This document shows, one piece after another, positions 7,433 through 14,363 of a DNA stretch of 47,568 bases. The notes beneath the pieces were generated by a model. The model was given only the letters and a program-made list of their open reading frames with translations, did no database searches and was not told the origin of the DNA. The stretch is from Gammaproteobacteria bacterium (GTDB lineage Bacteria > Pseudomonadota > Gammaproteobacteria > Porifericomitales > Porifericomitaceae), in NCBI GenBank assembly GCA_014238615.1, contig JABAAT010000031.1, positions 1 through 47,568 on the forward strand, written 5' to 3'. How positions within the stretch are numbered: position 1 is the stretch's first letter; each line of letters opens with the position of its first letter. The position numbers and the translations under genes are program-made.

Positions 7433-8826
7433 GGTTCCCGCGCCCCGGGAGCGTTCGGGGCCGCCGTGTACTTGCGGGTCAGGCGCCACACCAGGCCGGA
7501 AAGCGCCAGCACCGCCAGCAGGTTAGGCACGGCCATGAGGAGATTGGTGATGTCGGCAAGGTCCCAGACCAACCGCAGGGGCGCCATCGCTCCAACAAAC
7601 ACCAGCGCCACGAAGATGAGCCGGTAGGGCCTTATGGCGCGTGCTCCGAACAGGAAGTCGGCGCAGCGGTCCCCGTAGTAAGACCAGGCCAGCATGGTGG
7701 AGAAGGCGAACAGGCAAAGTGAGACCTGTACCAGCGTCGCGCCCGCCGGGCCGAGTTGCAGCTGAAAGGCGTGGGAGGTCAAGGCGGCTCCGGTCAGGGC
7801 CGCCCCGTCCGGGTCCAACGGGGGCCGTTCCAGGACGCCGCCGGCCAACAGCACCAGTCCGGTCATACTGCAAATCACCAGCGTATCAATGAAGGGGCCG
7901 AGCATCGCCACGAGACCCCCCTGTACCGGGTGGCGGAAGCGCGCCGCCGCCATGGCCATGGGCGAGGAACCCAGGCCCGCCTCGTTCGAGAATAGCCCGC
8001 GCGCTACCCCCCAGCGCAGGGCTTCGCCGGCAACCGCGCCGCCCGCGGCCTCCAGGCTGAAAGCACTCCGCACTACTTCGCTGACCAGGCCCGGTATTTC
8101 GCCGGACCGCGTCAGCAGGATGGACAGCGCCCCTCCCACGTAGAGCAGCGCCATGGCGGGCGCCAGGGCAGCTGCCACCACGGCGATGCGGCGCACTCCA
8201 CCCAAGATGACCACCGCCACCAGCAGCGCCATCATCAAGCCCGGCAGCCAGCGCTTATCGTGCAAGCTCGGGAACATGTAGGCGGTGTTATCGGCGATGG
8301 AATTGGCCTGCACCATGTTGCCGATGCCGAAGGAGGCGATCATGGCGAACAACGCAAAACAGAACGCCATGCGCCGCCAACCCAGGCCGTTCACCAGGGT
8401 GTACATGGGACCGCCGGCCACCTCGCCATTCGGCCGCAGCTCGCGGAAACGCACGGCCAGGGTGCATTCCGCGAATTTGGTCGCCATCCCCAGGAAGGCC
8501 GTGACCCACATCCAGAACAGCGCCCCGGGGCCGCCCAGGGTCAGCGCGGTCGCCACCCCGGCGATGTTCCCTGTACCCACCGTGGCCGAAAGCATCGTGG
8601 CGAGCGCCTGGAAACCGGAGATCTCGCCGGCGCCGCGCCCCGTTCCGCGCCACAGCACGCGCCAGGAGAGCTTGAAGCAGCGCAACTGCACGAAAAACAG
8701 GCGCAGGGACAGGAACAGGCCCACACCCAGCAAGCCATAGAGGGTGACCGGATGTCCCCACAACAGGCTGGATAGCGCTCCCAGCCAGTCCCCCAGCTTG
8801 TCTGCCACGCTAAGCCGCTCCCTCAA
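7429..8826 (-). CDS. AGCS-family amino acid:cation symporter
   Basis: 465 aa, inner membrane, about 10-11 hydrophobic segments. The family-defining stretch TVGTGNIAGVATALTLGGPG (about residues 82-101) is present, as are PNGEVAGGPMYTL and RGLFSNEAGLGSSPMAMAAA. These are typical of sodium:alanine symporters (AlsT/DagA type), which import alanine or glycine with sodium or protons. Start and stop overlap neighbours by 4 nt on both sides, so the gene is embedded in the egt-nadC operon. The context could mean import of an amino acid or thiol precursor or product, but the substrate cannot be read from sequence. Confidence 0.92.
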   Translation of the reverse strand: MRERLSVADKLGDWLGALSSLLWGHPVTLYGLLGVGLFLSLRLFFVQLRCFKLSWRVLWRGTGRGAGEISGFQALATMLSATVGTGNIAGVATALTLGGPGALFWMWVTAFLGMATKFAECTLAVRFRELRPNGEVAGGPMYTLVNGLGWRRMAFCFALFAMIASFGIGNMVQANSIADNTAYMFPSLHDKRWLPGLMMALLVAVVILGGVRRIAVVAAALAPAMALLYVGGALSILLTRSGEIPGLVSEVVRSAFSLEAAGGAVAGEALRWGVARGLFSNEAGLGSSPMAMAAARFRHPVQGGLVAMLGPFIDTLVICSMTGLVLLAGGVLERPPLDPDGAALTGAALTSHAFQLQLGPAGATLVQVSLCLFAFSTMLAWSYYGDRCADFLFGARAIRPYRLIFVALVFVGAMAPLRLVWDLADITNLLMAVPNLLAVLALSGLVWRLTRKYTAAPNAPGAREP

Positions 8827-9335
8827 CCGCCGTCGTGGTGTTGCACCAGTTCAAAAGTGTCGCCTTGCTGCTTGAATTCCAGGCGTCCGAGAAAATTCAT
8901 GCCCAGCAAAACCTCGGCTCCCCGGTATGGGTTGATGGTGCCGGCCACATCGTACAACACGATATCGCCCAGGCGCACCTCGCGCAGCACGGTATGGTAG
9001 GCGCGCGCGGGTCCGGCGGCGGTCTGGACGACGAGTTCCGGGCCGTACTCCAACTCGAGTGTGCGCGCCAGTTTTTCGGGCACACTAACCGTGGTGGCCC
9101 CCGTGTCAAGCAGAAACCTGGCTTGCCTTCCATTGATGGAGCCGGTGGCCACGTAATGTCCTATGCGATTGCGCTGCAGCAGCACCCGGGTGGTCCCTTC
9201 CCCGGTGCGGCTGCGCACCTGCCGATTCGGATTTTCGTCGCGCTCCACCAAGAGCTGAAAAAACCCGGTCAGCAGGGCGATGCCAAGTACGCAGGCAATG
9301 AAGAGCATGCGCCCGCCGAGCCGTTCGGTGCTCAA
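8823..9335 (-). CDS. Membrane-anchored retropepsin-like aspartic protease (TIGR02281 type)
   Basis: 170 aa. One N-terminal membrane segment (LFIACVLGIALLTGFFQLLV, residues 11-30) is followed by a periplasmic domain of retropepsin fold. The catalytic motif is FLLDTGATTVSVP, with Asp near residue 77. A second family block reads AEVLLGMNFLGRLEF. Proteins of this family carry one DTG motif and are expected to act as homodimers, as retroviral proteases do. They are widespread in proteobacteria, with natural substrates mostly unknown. ATGA overlaps join it to egtB upstream and to the AGCS gene downstream. Confidence 0.88.
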   Translation of the reverse strand: MSTERLGGRMLFIACVLGIALLTGFFQLLVERDENPNRQVRSRTGEGTTRVLLQRNRIGHYVATGSINGRQARFLLDTGATTVSVPEKLARTLELEYGPELVVQTAAGPARAYHTVLREVRLGDIVLYDVAGTINPYRGAEVLLGMNFLGRLEFKQQGDTFELVQHHDGG

Positions 9336-10516
9336 TGGTGCTTCCTCATGGGGGCATCGTAAACCAAACGCAGCCCGGCATTCAGATGACGATGACCGGG
9401 AGGGTGGAAGTTCCTGAAACTGGGACGCTGCAACCAGTTTCCAGAAAGACGGCTGCCGCCGCGCAGGATATAGTGGCGGCCGTCGAACCAGGGAGTGGAG
9501 TATTCCTCGTAGGGATAAGCCTTGAATCCGGGGTAGGGGTGCAGGGGGTTAGCGCACCATTCCCAGGTCTGTCCACATCCTTCAAGGAGACCCAGGCGGC
9601 GCGCCGCCTCCCACTCGTACTCGTGCGGCAAGCGGCCTCCGCCCCAGGCGGCGCAGGCGGACGCCTCGTAATAACTGATGCCCCAGACGGGACGCCGCGC
9701 GGCCCGGTGCAGCTTGTCGTCCGGCCAGCGCCACCGCCCCGCGACGTCCCGCCGCCAATACCCGGGCGCCTCGCAAGCGTTCCGGCAGCGCCATTCCCAG
9801 CCTTCCCGGCTCCAGTATTCCGGGCGCCGATAACCCTCTTCCTCCATAAACGCCAGGTATTCGGCGCAACTCAGCGGCCGGCGTGCAACGCGGCATCCCG
9901 CCAGGTACACCTCGTGGGCGCGGCATTCGTTGTCAAAAGCCCCCCGCGCATTGGCGGTGCCTATGGAATAACGGCCGGTTGGCAGACTAAGGCTGTGGTG
10001 TGCCGCCGGACAGCGCGGCCCCGCGCGCGGCGCGGGCGCGACCGCGGCGTTCGGCGACGCATCACGCAGGGCGCGTTGTGCCTGCGCCAGGGTCAGGCTC
10101 TCCAGGTGCATGGCGTGGTGCTGGATCAAGAAGCGTGCCAGGTAATGGTCCTGCAGCAAAGCATGCCGGTGCTGTGCCGGCAACCGTCCCAGCAGGCGGC
10201 GGTGTCGGGCCTGGCGGGCGGTGCACTCGCGCAGCAATGACCGCAACGGCGGCAGCATGGCTCCGCGTTCTTGCTTCGGTAAGCTCCAGGGCATCCAGTC
10301 GATGCCTGGCCGCGCCCCCGTGTATCGCGTCAACCCGGCTTCCCTTATCCAGTGCGCCTCAACGTGCACACAATGCGCCAAGTGCCAGCCTGGCGGGCTC
10401 AACTCTTCGTGCCAGCAGCACCGGTAACCGGTCTCTCCAAAAAGCGCCACCGCCTTGCGCAGGCGGGCCTGCAGTTCATGCAAGGCACTGAGCAGCTGCG
10501 TTGTTTCCAGCGACAT
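9332..10516 (-). CDS. egtB: EgtB-type nonheme iron sulfoxide synthase (ergothioneine biosynthesis)
   Basis: 394 aa. An N-terminal DinB-like helical bundle (about 1-150) carries the iron ligands: HX3HXE at H133/H137/E139 and an earlier histidine in GWHLAHC (H45 or H48). A C-terminal formylglycine-generating-enzyme-like domain (about 175-390) shows FDNECRAHEVYLAG, EEEGYRRPEYW, LPHEYEWEAARR and LRGGSRLSGNWLQRPSFRNF. EgtB joins trimethylhistidine (hercynine) to a thiol donor with oxygen. The selenoneine synthase SenA has the same architecture. The adjacent egtC favours ergothioneine by a gamma-glutamylcysteine route, and the SenB/SenC partners are absent. No methyltransferase EgtD or lyase EgtE lies in the window. 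Confidence 0.85.
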   Translation of the reverse strand: MSLETTQLLSALHELQARLRKAVALFGETGYRCCWHEELSPPGWHLAHCVHVEAHWIREAGLTRYTGARPGIDWMPWSLPKQERGAMLPPLRSLLRECTARQARHRRLLGRLPAQHRHALLQDHYLARFLIQHHAMHLESLTLAQAQRALRDASPNAAVAPAPRAGPRCPAAHHSLSLPTGRYSIGTANARGAFDNECRAHEVYLAGCRVARRPLSCAEYLAFMEEEGYRRPEYWSREGWEWRCRNACEAPGYWRRDVAGRWRWPDDKLHRAARRPVWGISYYEASACAAWGGGRLPHEYEWEAARRLGLLEGCGQTWEWCANPLHPYPGFKAYPYEEYSTPWFDGRHYILRGGSRLSGNWLQRPSFRNFHPPGHRHLNAGLRLVYDAPMRKHH

Positions 10517-10585
10517 GCGCTCAATCCCGCCGCGCGTGCGGCGGTGCCTCCACCGACCGGCACGCCGTACCGGGACACTGCGGCT

Positions 10586-11359
10586 TCAAAGCTTCTCCAG
10601 CAAGAGCGGATGGCCGTGCCGCGCCAGTAACAGGGAATGCGGAGGCAACGTCCGCCAGCCGCGCGCCCGGGTCAGCTTTTCGGAGGCGACCAGCAGGGCC
10701 CCTGGATAACCTGGATCGCGCTCGCTGTAGTACAGCGAGGGACAGCGATCGTTTACGGCGTGGCGCAGGGCGCAGACCGACCGGCCGTCACTTAAGAGCA
10801 GGTTCAAAAGCCCCTTGCGCCGCCCCAGGAAATGGTGCAGCTGTGCGCAGACGGCGCGCAGGGCGCCTGGGAAGTCGCGGTGGCGACGCCACTGTTCCCG
10901 CAGCAGGGCGAAGATGTACTCGGAATCAGTGCTGCCCGCCACCTCGCCTCGCCGCTCCGGCGGTAGCAGCTCCAGCAATTCCCCCGCCATCCCGGAGCCG
11001 AAAGCCTGCAGGCAGCCGTTGTGCAGGTACATCAGGGAACCGTTCCGGAAAGGCTGGGTGTTGCTTTCGGTGACCGGTTGCCCGGAAGTTGCGCTGCGCA
11101 CGTTGGCCAGCCACAAGGTGCTACGCAGGCCGCGTCCCAGGCTTTCCAGGTTGCAATCGTTCCATATGGGGCGCGTGCTCAGGTAAACCAACGGCCGCCG
11201 TGCGGCGCCGTACCAGCCAAAGCCGTAACCATCCGCGTTGAGCCGCGCCTCGTGCATCTCACGCGGCGCCCAGGACTGCTGCAACAGGCTGTGCGACGGG
11301 CGGCACAAAAAGTCTTCCAGGCGGATGCGCGGCCCCAGGTAAGCGGCAAAACGGCACAT
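10586..11359 (-). CDS. egtC: Class II glutamine amidotransferase-like EgtC (gamma-glutamyl amidohydrolase)
   Basis: 257 aa. The start MCRFAAYLGP places the Ntn nucleophile Cys at position 2. Family segments include HEARLNADGYGFGWYG, LANVRSATSGQPVTESNTQP and SLMYLHNGCLQAFG, plus STDSEYIFALL. In mycobacterial ergothioneine synthesis EgtC removes gamma-glutamate from the hercynyl-gamma-glutamylcysteine sulfoxide made by EgtB. The open frame continues far upstream (to 12214), but that part is antisense to ampD and unrelated. The ATG at 11359 is required by the N-terminal cysteine mechanism. No strong ribosome site is seen. EgtB starts 69 nt downstream, consistent with one transcript. Confidence 0.88.
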   Translation of the reverse strand: MCRFAAYLGPRIRLEDFLCRPSHSLLQQSWAPREMHEARLNADGYGFGWYGAARRPLVYLSTRPIWNDCNLESLGRGLRSTLWLANVRSATSGQPVTESNTQPFRNGSLMYLHNGCLQAFGSGMAGELLELLPPERRGEVAGSTDSEYIFALLREQWRRHRDFPGALRAVCAQLHHFLGRRKGLLNLLLSDGRSVCALRHAVNDRCPSLYYSERDPGYPGALLVASEKLTRARGWRTLPPHSLLLARHGHPLLLEKL

Positions 11360-11378
11360 GCGTGCGAGCGGCGAAAAG

Positions 11379-11552
11379 CTATACTGGAAGCGCCGCGGGC
11401 TTGTGCGGTCGACTGTGCATTTGGCGCAAGCGGCAAAACGGCGGCATGGCGAGATCCTGCACGGCGCGTCCCATCCACCAAACCGGAACCCCCTGAAGGA
11501 TGAAGAGCAGCAGCTGCAAGCGCTTGAAACGGGCCATGGTTGAAGATGCCAT
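11379..11552 (-). CDS. Possible small hydrophobic ORF upstream of egtC
   Basis: A 57-codon frame lies between divergent ampD and egtC. It starts ATG 11552, preceded at about 10 nt by GGGGAACGAG, and an in-frame second ATG is at 11537. The product begins MASSTMARFKRLQLLLFILQ and has one hydrophobic stretch followed by a basic, proline-rich tail. Its stop lies 19 nt before the egtC ATG. It may be a small membrane peptide or a leader, or chance coding in an intergenic region. No family recognised; codon use gives no clear signal. Confidence 0.3.
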   Translation of the reverse strand: MASSTMARFKRLQLLLFILQGVPVWWMGRAVQDLAMPPFCRLRQMHSRPHKPAALPV

Positions 11553-11587
11553 TTTTCACTCGTTCCCCTGAAGGAGAAGAGTAGCAC

Positions 11588-12235
11588 ATGCAAGCGCTTG
11601 ACACGGCGGGGCCGGGGCTGCGCCTGGAAGCCGACGGCTGGCTGGGCACGGTGCGCCGTTGCCGTTCGCCCAACCAGGACGCGCGGCCTTCCGGTACGAC
11701 CGTCAACCTGCTGGTAGTGCACGCCATCAGCCTGCCGCCAGGCTGCTTCGGCGGTCCGCATGTCGACCGGTTGTTTACCAACACCCTTGAACCGCGGGCG
11801 CATCCCGGCCTTGAGACCCTGCGGGGACTCCGCGTCTCCGCCCATTTGCTGATTGCCCGTGACGGCGGGGTGACCCAGTACGTGTCCCTGTCCCGGCGCG
11901 CCTGGCACGCCGGGGAGTCGGTCTTCGAGCAGCGGCCGCGTTGCAACGATTACTCCATCGGCGTGGAGCTGGAAGGCGACTCCCAGGTTTCCTACGCGGA
12001 GGTGCAATACCTGCGCCTGGTGGAGCTGAGCCGCCTTCTCATGCGCGCCTATCCTGCCATCAGCCCCGAACGGGTCGTGGGGCACTGCCACATCGCCCCG
12101 AAGCGCAAGCAGGATCCCTACGCGCACTTTGACTGGGATTGGTACCGCGCCCGGTTGCGTGATCGGTCGCGCCCGCCCGGGGCGCGACCGCCGCTGCCGC
12201 CCGGCACCCGCCATGGTGAGCCCGACAGGATTTGA
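11588..12235 (+). CDS. ampD: 1,6-anhydro-N-acetylmuramyl-L-alanine amidase
   Basis: 215 aa, cytoplasmic zinc amidase. It cleaves the lactyl-amide bond of anhydromuropeptides during peptidoglycan recycling and so lowers the AmpR-inducing signal where AmpC is present. Zinc ligands are visible: the first His in LLVVHAISLPPG, and the second His with Asp in RVVGHCHIAPKRKQDPYAHF. SVSLSRRAW-type and NDYSIGVELEGD blocks also match. AAGGAG precedes the ATG by about 12 nt. The last seven codons lie inside the antisense tRNA-Lys gene (22-nt overlap), so the C-terminal tail HGEPDRI is encoded by tRNA sequence read backwards. Confidence 0.93.
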   Translation: MQALDTAGPGLRLEADGWLGTVRRCRSPNQDARPSGTTVNLLVVHAISLPPGCFGGPHVDRLFTNTLEPRAHPGLETLRGLRVSAHLLIARDGGVTQYVSLSRRAWHAGESVFEQRPRCNDYSIGVELEGDSQVSYAEVQYLRLVELSRLLMRAYPAISPERVVGHCHIAPKRKQDPYAHFDWDWYRARLRDRSRPPGARPPLPPGTRHGEPDRI

Positions 12236-12583
12236 ACCTGTGACCTGCTGATTACTCCACCACTACGGTTTTCACCGCCGCCTCCGTCAACCGATGCATC
12301 GGTGGTCGGGGGGCTTTGTGGCCCGGACTGTCTCTTCATCCCGGAGCAGGCCCCGACCGCTGCCGCGCTCGCTGCTGTCCGGGAGGGCGCCGTACAGTCT
12401 CTACACCTTCCCCGTCGGCGCGGCGCCGTTTCATGGAAGCACCGCCGTCCGGGGCTTGGCTCGGGATTGCCACCGGCTTGAGCCGCTGAGGGTTCCCCGA
12501 GTTTGACGCCTTTTCCACACGCCCGTTACCGGGCGGGGCTCCCATACGAAAGTCAGCTGCTCTACCACCTGAGCTACGGGCCC
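12214..12583 (-). tRNA. tRNA-Lys(UUU), split by a group I intron
   Basis: Exon 1 is 12549-12583 (35 nt) and exon 2 is 12214-12254 (41 nt), including an encoded CCA. Joined, they give a 76-nt tRNA. The acceptor stem is GGGCCCG with CGGGCTC (one G-U pair), the D arm contains GCTCAGGTGGTAGAGC, the anticodon stem is GCTGA with TCAGC, and the T arm is ACAGG-TTCAAAT-CCTGT. The spliced anticodon loop is CTTTTAA, so the anticodon is UUU. The intron interrupts between the second and third anticodon nucleotides. The gene cannot make a functional tRNA without splicing. It is convergent with and overlaps the ampD 3' end by 22 nt. Confidence 0.93.
12255..12548 (-). mobile_element. Group I intron (294 nt, IC3-like, no ORF)
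   Basis: The intron sits in the anticodon loop of tRNA-Lys and ends in G, as group I introns do. P1: exon CTTT plus intron C pairs with GGGAG around loop GTAT, placing the splice-site U in a U-G pair. P2 is CGCCCG-GTAA-CGGGCG. P4 pairs CTCGGG with CCCGAG, and P5 is CGGC-TCAA-GCCG. The core stretch GAAGGTGTAGAGACT is as I recall it from the Azoarcus tRNA-Ile intron. P7 pairs GACTGT (12394-12399) with ACAGTC (12326-12331). P8 pairs CCCGGA with TCCGGG. Peripheral hairpins are ACCGA-TGCA-TCGGT and CGGT-GAAA-ACCG. No homing endonuclease is encoded, so it is probably self-splicing and no longer autonomously mobile. Confidence 0.93.
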
Positions 12584-12654
12584 TTCACGAAGTCCATGCG
12601 GACCTCTGGAAAACTGAACCAGGATAAGCAAACGCACGGGAGCGAATCGCCCTG

Positions 12655-12663
12655 ATTCTAGCA
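12655..12663 (-). promoter_or_regulatory. Candidate extended -10 promoter for tRNA-Lys
   Basis: Read on the minus strand, TGCTAGAAT combines an extended TGn with a -10 hexamer matching TATAAT at 5 of 6 positions. No clear -35 lies 16-18 nt upstream, which extended -10 promoters can tolerate. Transcription from here would give a leader of about 65 nt before the tRNA 5' end. Confidence 0.35.
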
Positions 12664-12881
12664 TAAGCGGTTCCGCCACCCGGGCTCCTGGTGAGGCGGG
12701 CAACGGTGCAGGGAAGCCATGTCACTGTGCCCTGGTTCCGGGGCGCGCGTCCGCCCTGGAACACGCTGCTGAAGCCCCGGCGTTAGACGGCCCCGGTCAG
12801 TATATACAGGTAAACCGGGCTGTGATCCGTGCTGGATTGCCGAGGCAACCCCCAGCCCAATCCTTTAAGGGGAAAAACATA

Positions 12882-13013
12882 ATGAAGCTTAGCCCTAAGC
12901 CAACAGCATCGAGGTTTGTTCGCCGCCAGGCAAATTCAGCAACTTCACCTTGGGTTCCTGCTGTCTGGGCCTGCTGTCTGGGTGCTTCCCTGGGGCTGAT
13001 TTTCCGGGGCTGA
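12882..13013 (+). CDS. Possible small membrane peptide (43 aa)
   Basis: ATG 12882 follows AAGGGGA at about 8 nt, a good ribosome site. The product starts MKLSPKPTASRFVRRQANSA and ends with one hydrophobic segment (WVPAVWACCLGASLGLIF). Upstream, 12831-12856 folds as a hairpin (GCTGG with CCAGC, inner TTGC/GCAA around a CGAG loop). The last codons run into a short tandem duplication (GGGGCTGATTTTCC twice near 12992-13020). No family is recognised, and it could be a decayed gene or chance ORF. Apart from this frame, 12584-13265 holds only the tRNA-Lys promoter region and GC-rich sequence in which I see nothing further. Confidence 0.3.
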   Translation: MKLSPKPTASRFVRRQANSATSPWVPAVWACCLGASLGLIFRG

Positions 13014-13265
13014 TTTTCCGGTCGGGCGCCGGGATGGCTTTAGCGGTACCGCTCCCGGCGCATACTGACTCCTGGTTCAAGTGGATCGCCCGGGTACCGG
13101 CTTCCATCCCGTGCCGGGAGGAAAGTGCCCGCGAAGCCGCCTGGAAGGGGCTCCGGGAGCCTTCTTCCCTGGATGGCAAGCGACCCGGGAAGAGCTTGCG
13201 TGGCCCGGTGCCTTGGAATAAGATAAACAAGAATCAATCGCATCTTCTATGTATAGCTCCCGCAT

Positions 13266-14342
13266 TTGAAACCCATTCAGCCTTTTCCCAAGGTGCCGCA
13301 CGCCGTCTCCCCGCCTTGCCGCCCACGGCGGCTGCTCCGGATTTTTGCACCGGGATTGCTGCTGTTGGGGATGCTGCCGCCCGGTGCTCCGCCGACGGCG
13401 GCCGAAGAAGTGCATGTCTATTCGGCACGCAAAGAGACCCTGCTCCGCCCGCTGCTGGAAAAATTTAAGGCAGCCACGGGCATCCAAGTGAAATTGCTGG
13501 CCGGCAAGGGAGACGCGCTACTGCGGCGCCTGCAGCTGGAGGGCAAGCTGACCCGGGCTGACCTGTTCCTGGCCGTGGACGCGGCGCGCCTGCATCGCGC
13601 CCGCACGTGGGAGCTGCTGCGCTCCGTCACCTCGGGGCCCCTGGAAGAAGGCGTGCCACGCGCTTTCCGCGATCCACAGGGCTACTGGTACGGACTCACC
13701 GTGCGCGCCCGGCTGATCGCCTACGCCCCGGAGCGTGTGACACCGCGGTCGCTGGATAGCTACGCGGCCCTGGCCGAGCCCGGCCGGCGCCTGTGCCTGC
13801 GTTCCTCGGACCATGCTTACAATCAATCCCTGGTGGCCGGGCTACTGATCCACTGGGGAGACGTGCGCACCACGGACTGGCTGCACGGCCTGATGCGCAA
13901 CCTGGCGCGCCCGCCGCAGGGGGGGGACCGCGACCAGATCCGCGCCATCGCGGCCGGGATTTGTGATCTTTCCCTGGTGAACACGTATTACCACGCGCGC
14001 ATGCTGCACGCCGGGACGGAAAGCGAGCGGCAGGCGGTGTCCCAGGTCGTCCTGCACTGGCCGCGCCTGCCAGGCGGCGGGCACATCAACCTCAGCGGTG
14101 CCGGCATCACGCGCCACGCCCGCAACCCGGAAGCGGCCCTGCGGCTGCTGGAATTTTTCATCGAGCCTGAAGCCCAGGATTGGTTTGTTGAGCACAACCA
14201 CGAATACCCGGTGCGTGCGGGCCTGCCCGGGCCGGGCGGCGATTCCCTGGAGGAACATGCCCTGGACCTGGATGCCCTGCCGGATTTGGGTGCGTACAAC
14301 GCCGAAGCGGTGCGGCTCATGGACCAGGCCGAATGGCGTTGA
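13266..14342 (+). CDS. fbpA: Iron(III) ABC transporter, periplasmic substrate-binding protein
   Basis: 358 aa from TTG 13266. A basic N-terminus and hydrophobic export signal (FAPGLLLLGMLPPG) precede the mature start EEVHVYSARKE, the opening strand typical of FbpA/FutA/AfuA ferric-binding proteins. The paired tyrosines in LVNTYYHARM match the family's Fe(III)-coordinating YY motif. VSQVVLHWP, NLSGAGITRHARNPEAAL and EFFIEPEAQDWF complete the pattern. An in-frame GTG ten codons later is an alternative start. fbpB follows after 21 nt and fbpC overlaps fbpB, giving a complete binding-protein/permease/ATPase set that moves ferric iron from periplasm to cytoplasm. Confidence 0.9.
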   Translation: MKPIQPFPKVPHAVSPPCRPRRLLRIFAPGLLLLGMLPPGAPPTAAEEVHVYSARKETLLRPLLEKFKAATGIQVKLLAGKGDALLRRLQLEGKLTRADLFLAVDAARLHRARTWELLRSVTSGPLEEGVPRAFRDPQGYWYGLTVRARLIAYAPERVTPRSLDSYAALAEPGRRLCLRSSDHAYNQSLVAGLLIHWGDVRTTDWLHGLMRNLARPPQGGDRDQIRAIAAGICDLSLVNTYYHARMLHAGTESERQAVSQVVLHWPRLPGGGHINLSGAGITRHARNPEAALRLLEFFIEPEAQDWFVEHNHEYPVRAGLPGPGGDSLEEHALDLDALPDLGAYNAEAVRLMDQAEWR

Positions 14343-14363
14343 AGACGTGACACCCGGTAAAGG

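Noticed and set aside
11360-12214. N-terminal extension of the egtC frame to 542 codons
   Set aside because: The extra 285 codons are mostly antisense to ampD, and EgtC needs its cysteine directly after the initiator Met, which fixes the start at 11359.
12294-12703. Short frames on both strands within and around the tRNA-Lys intron, as a possible homing endonuclease
   Set aside because: None has LAGLIDADG, GIY-YIG, HNH or His-Cys motifs; they read through conserved intron RNA structure.
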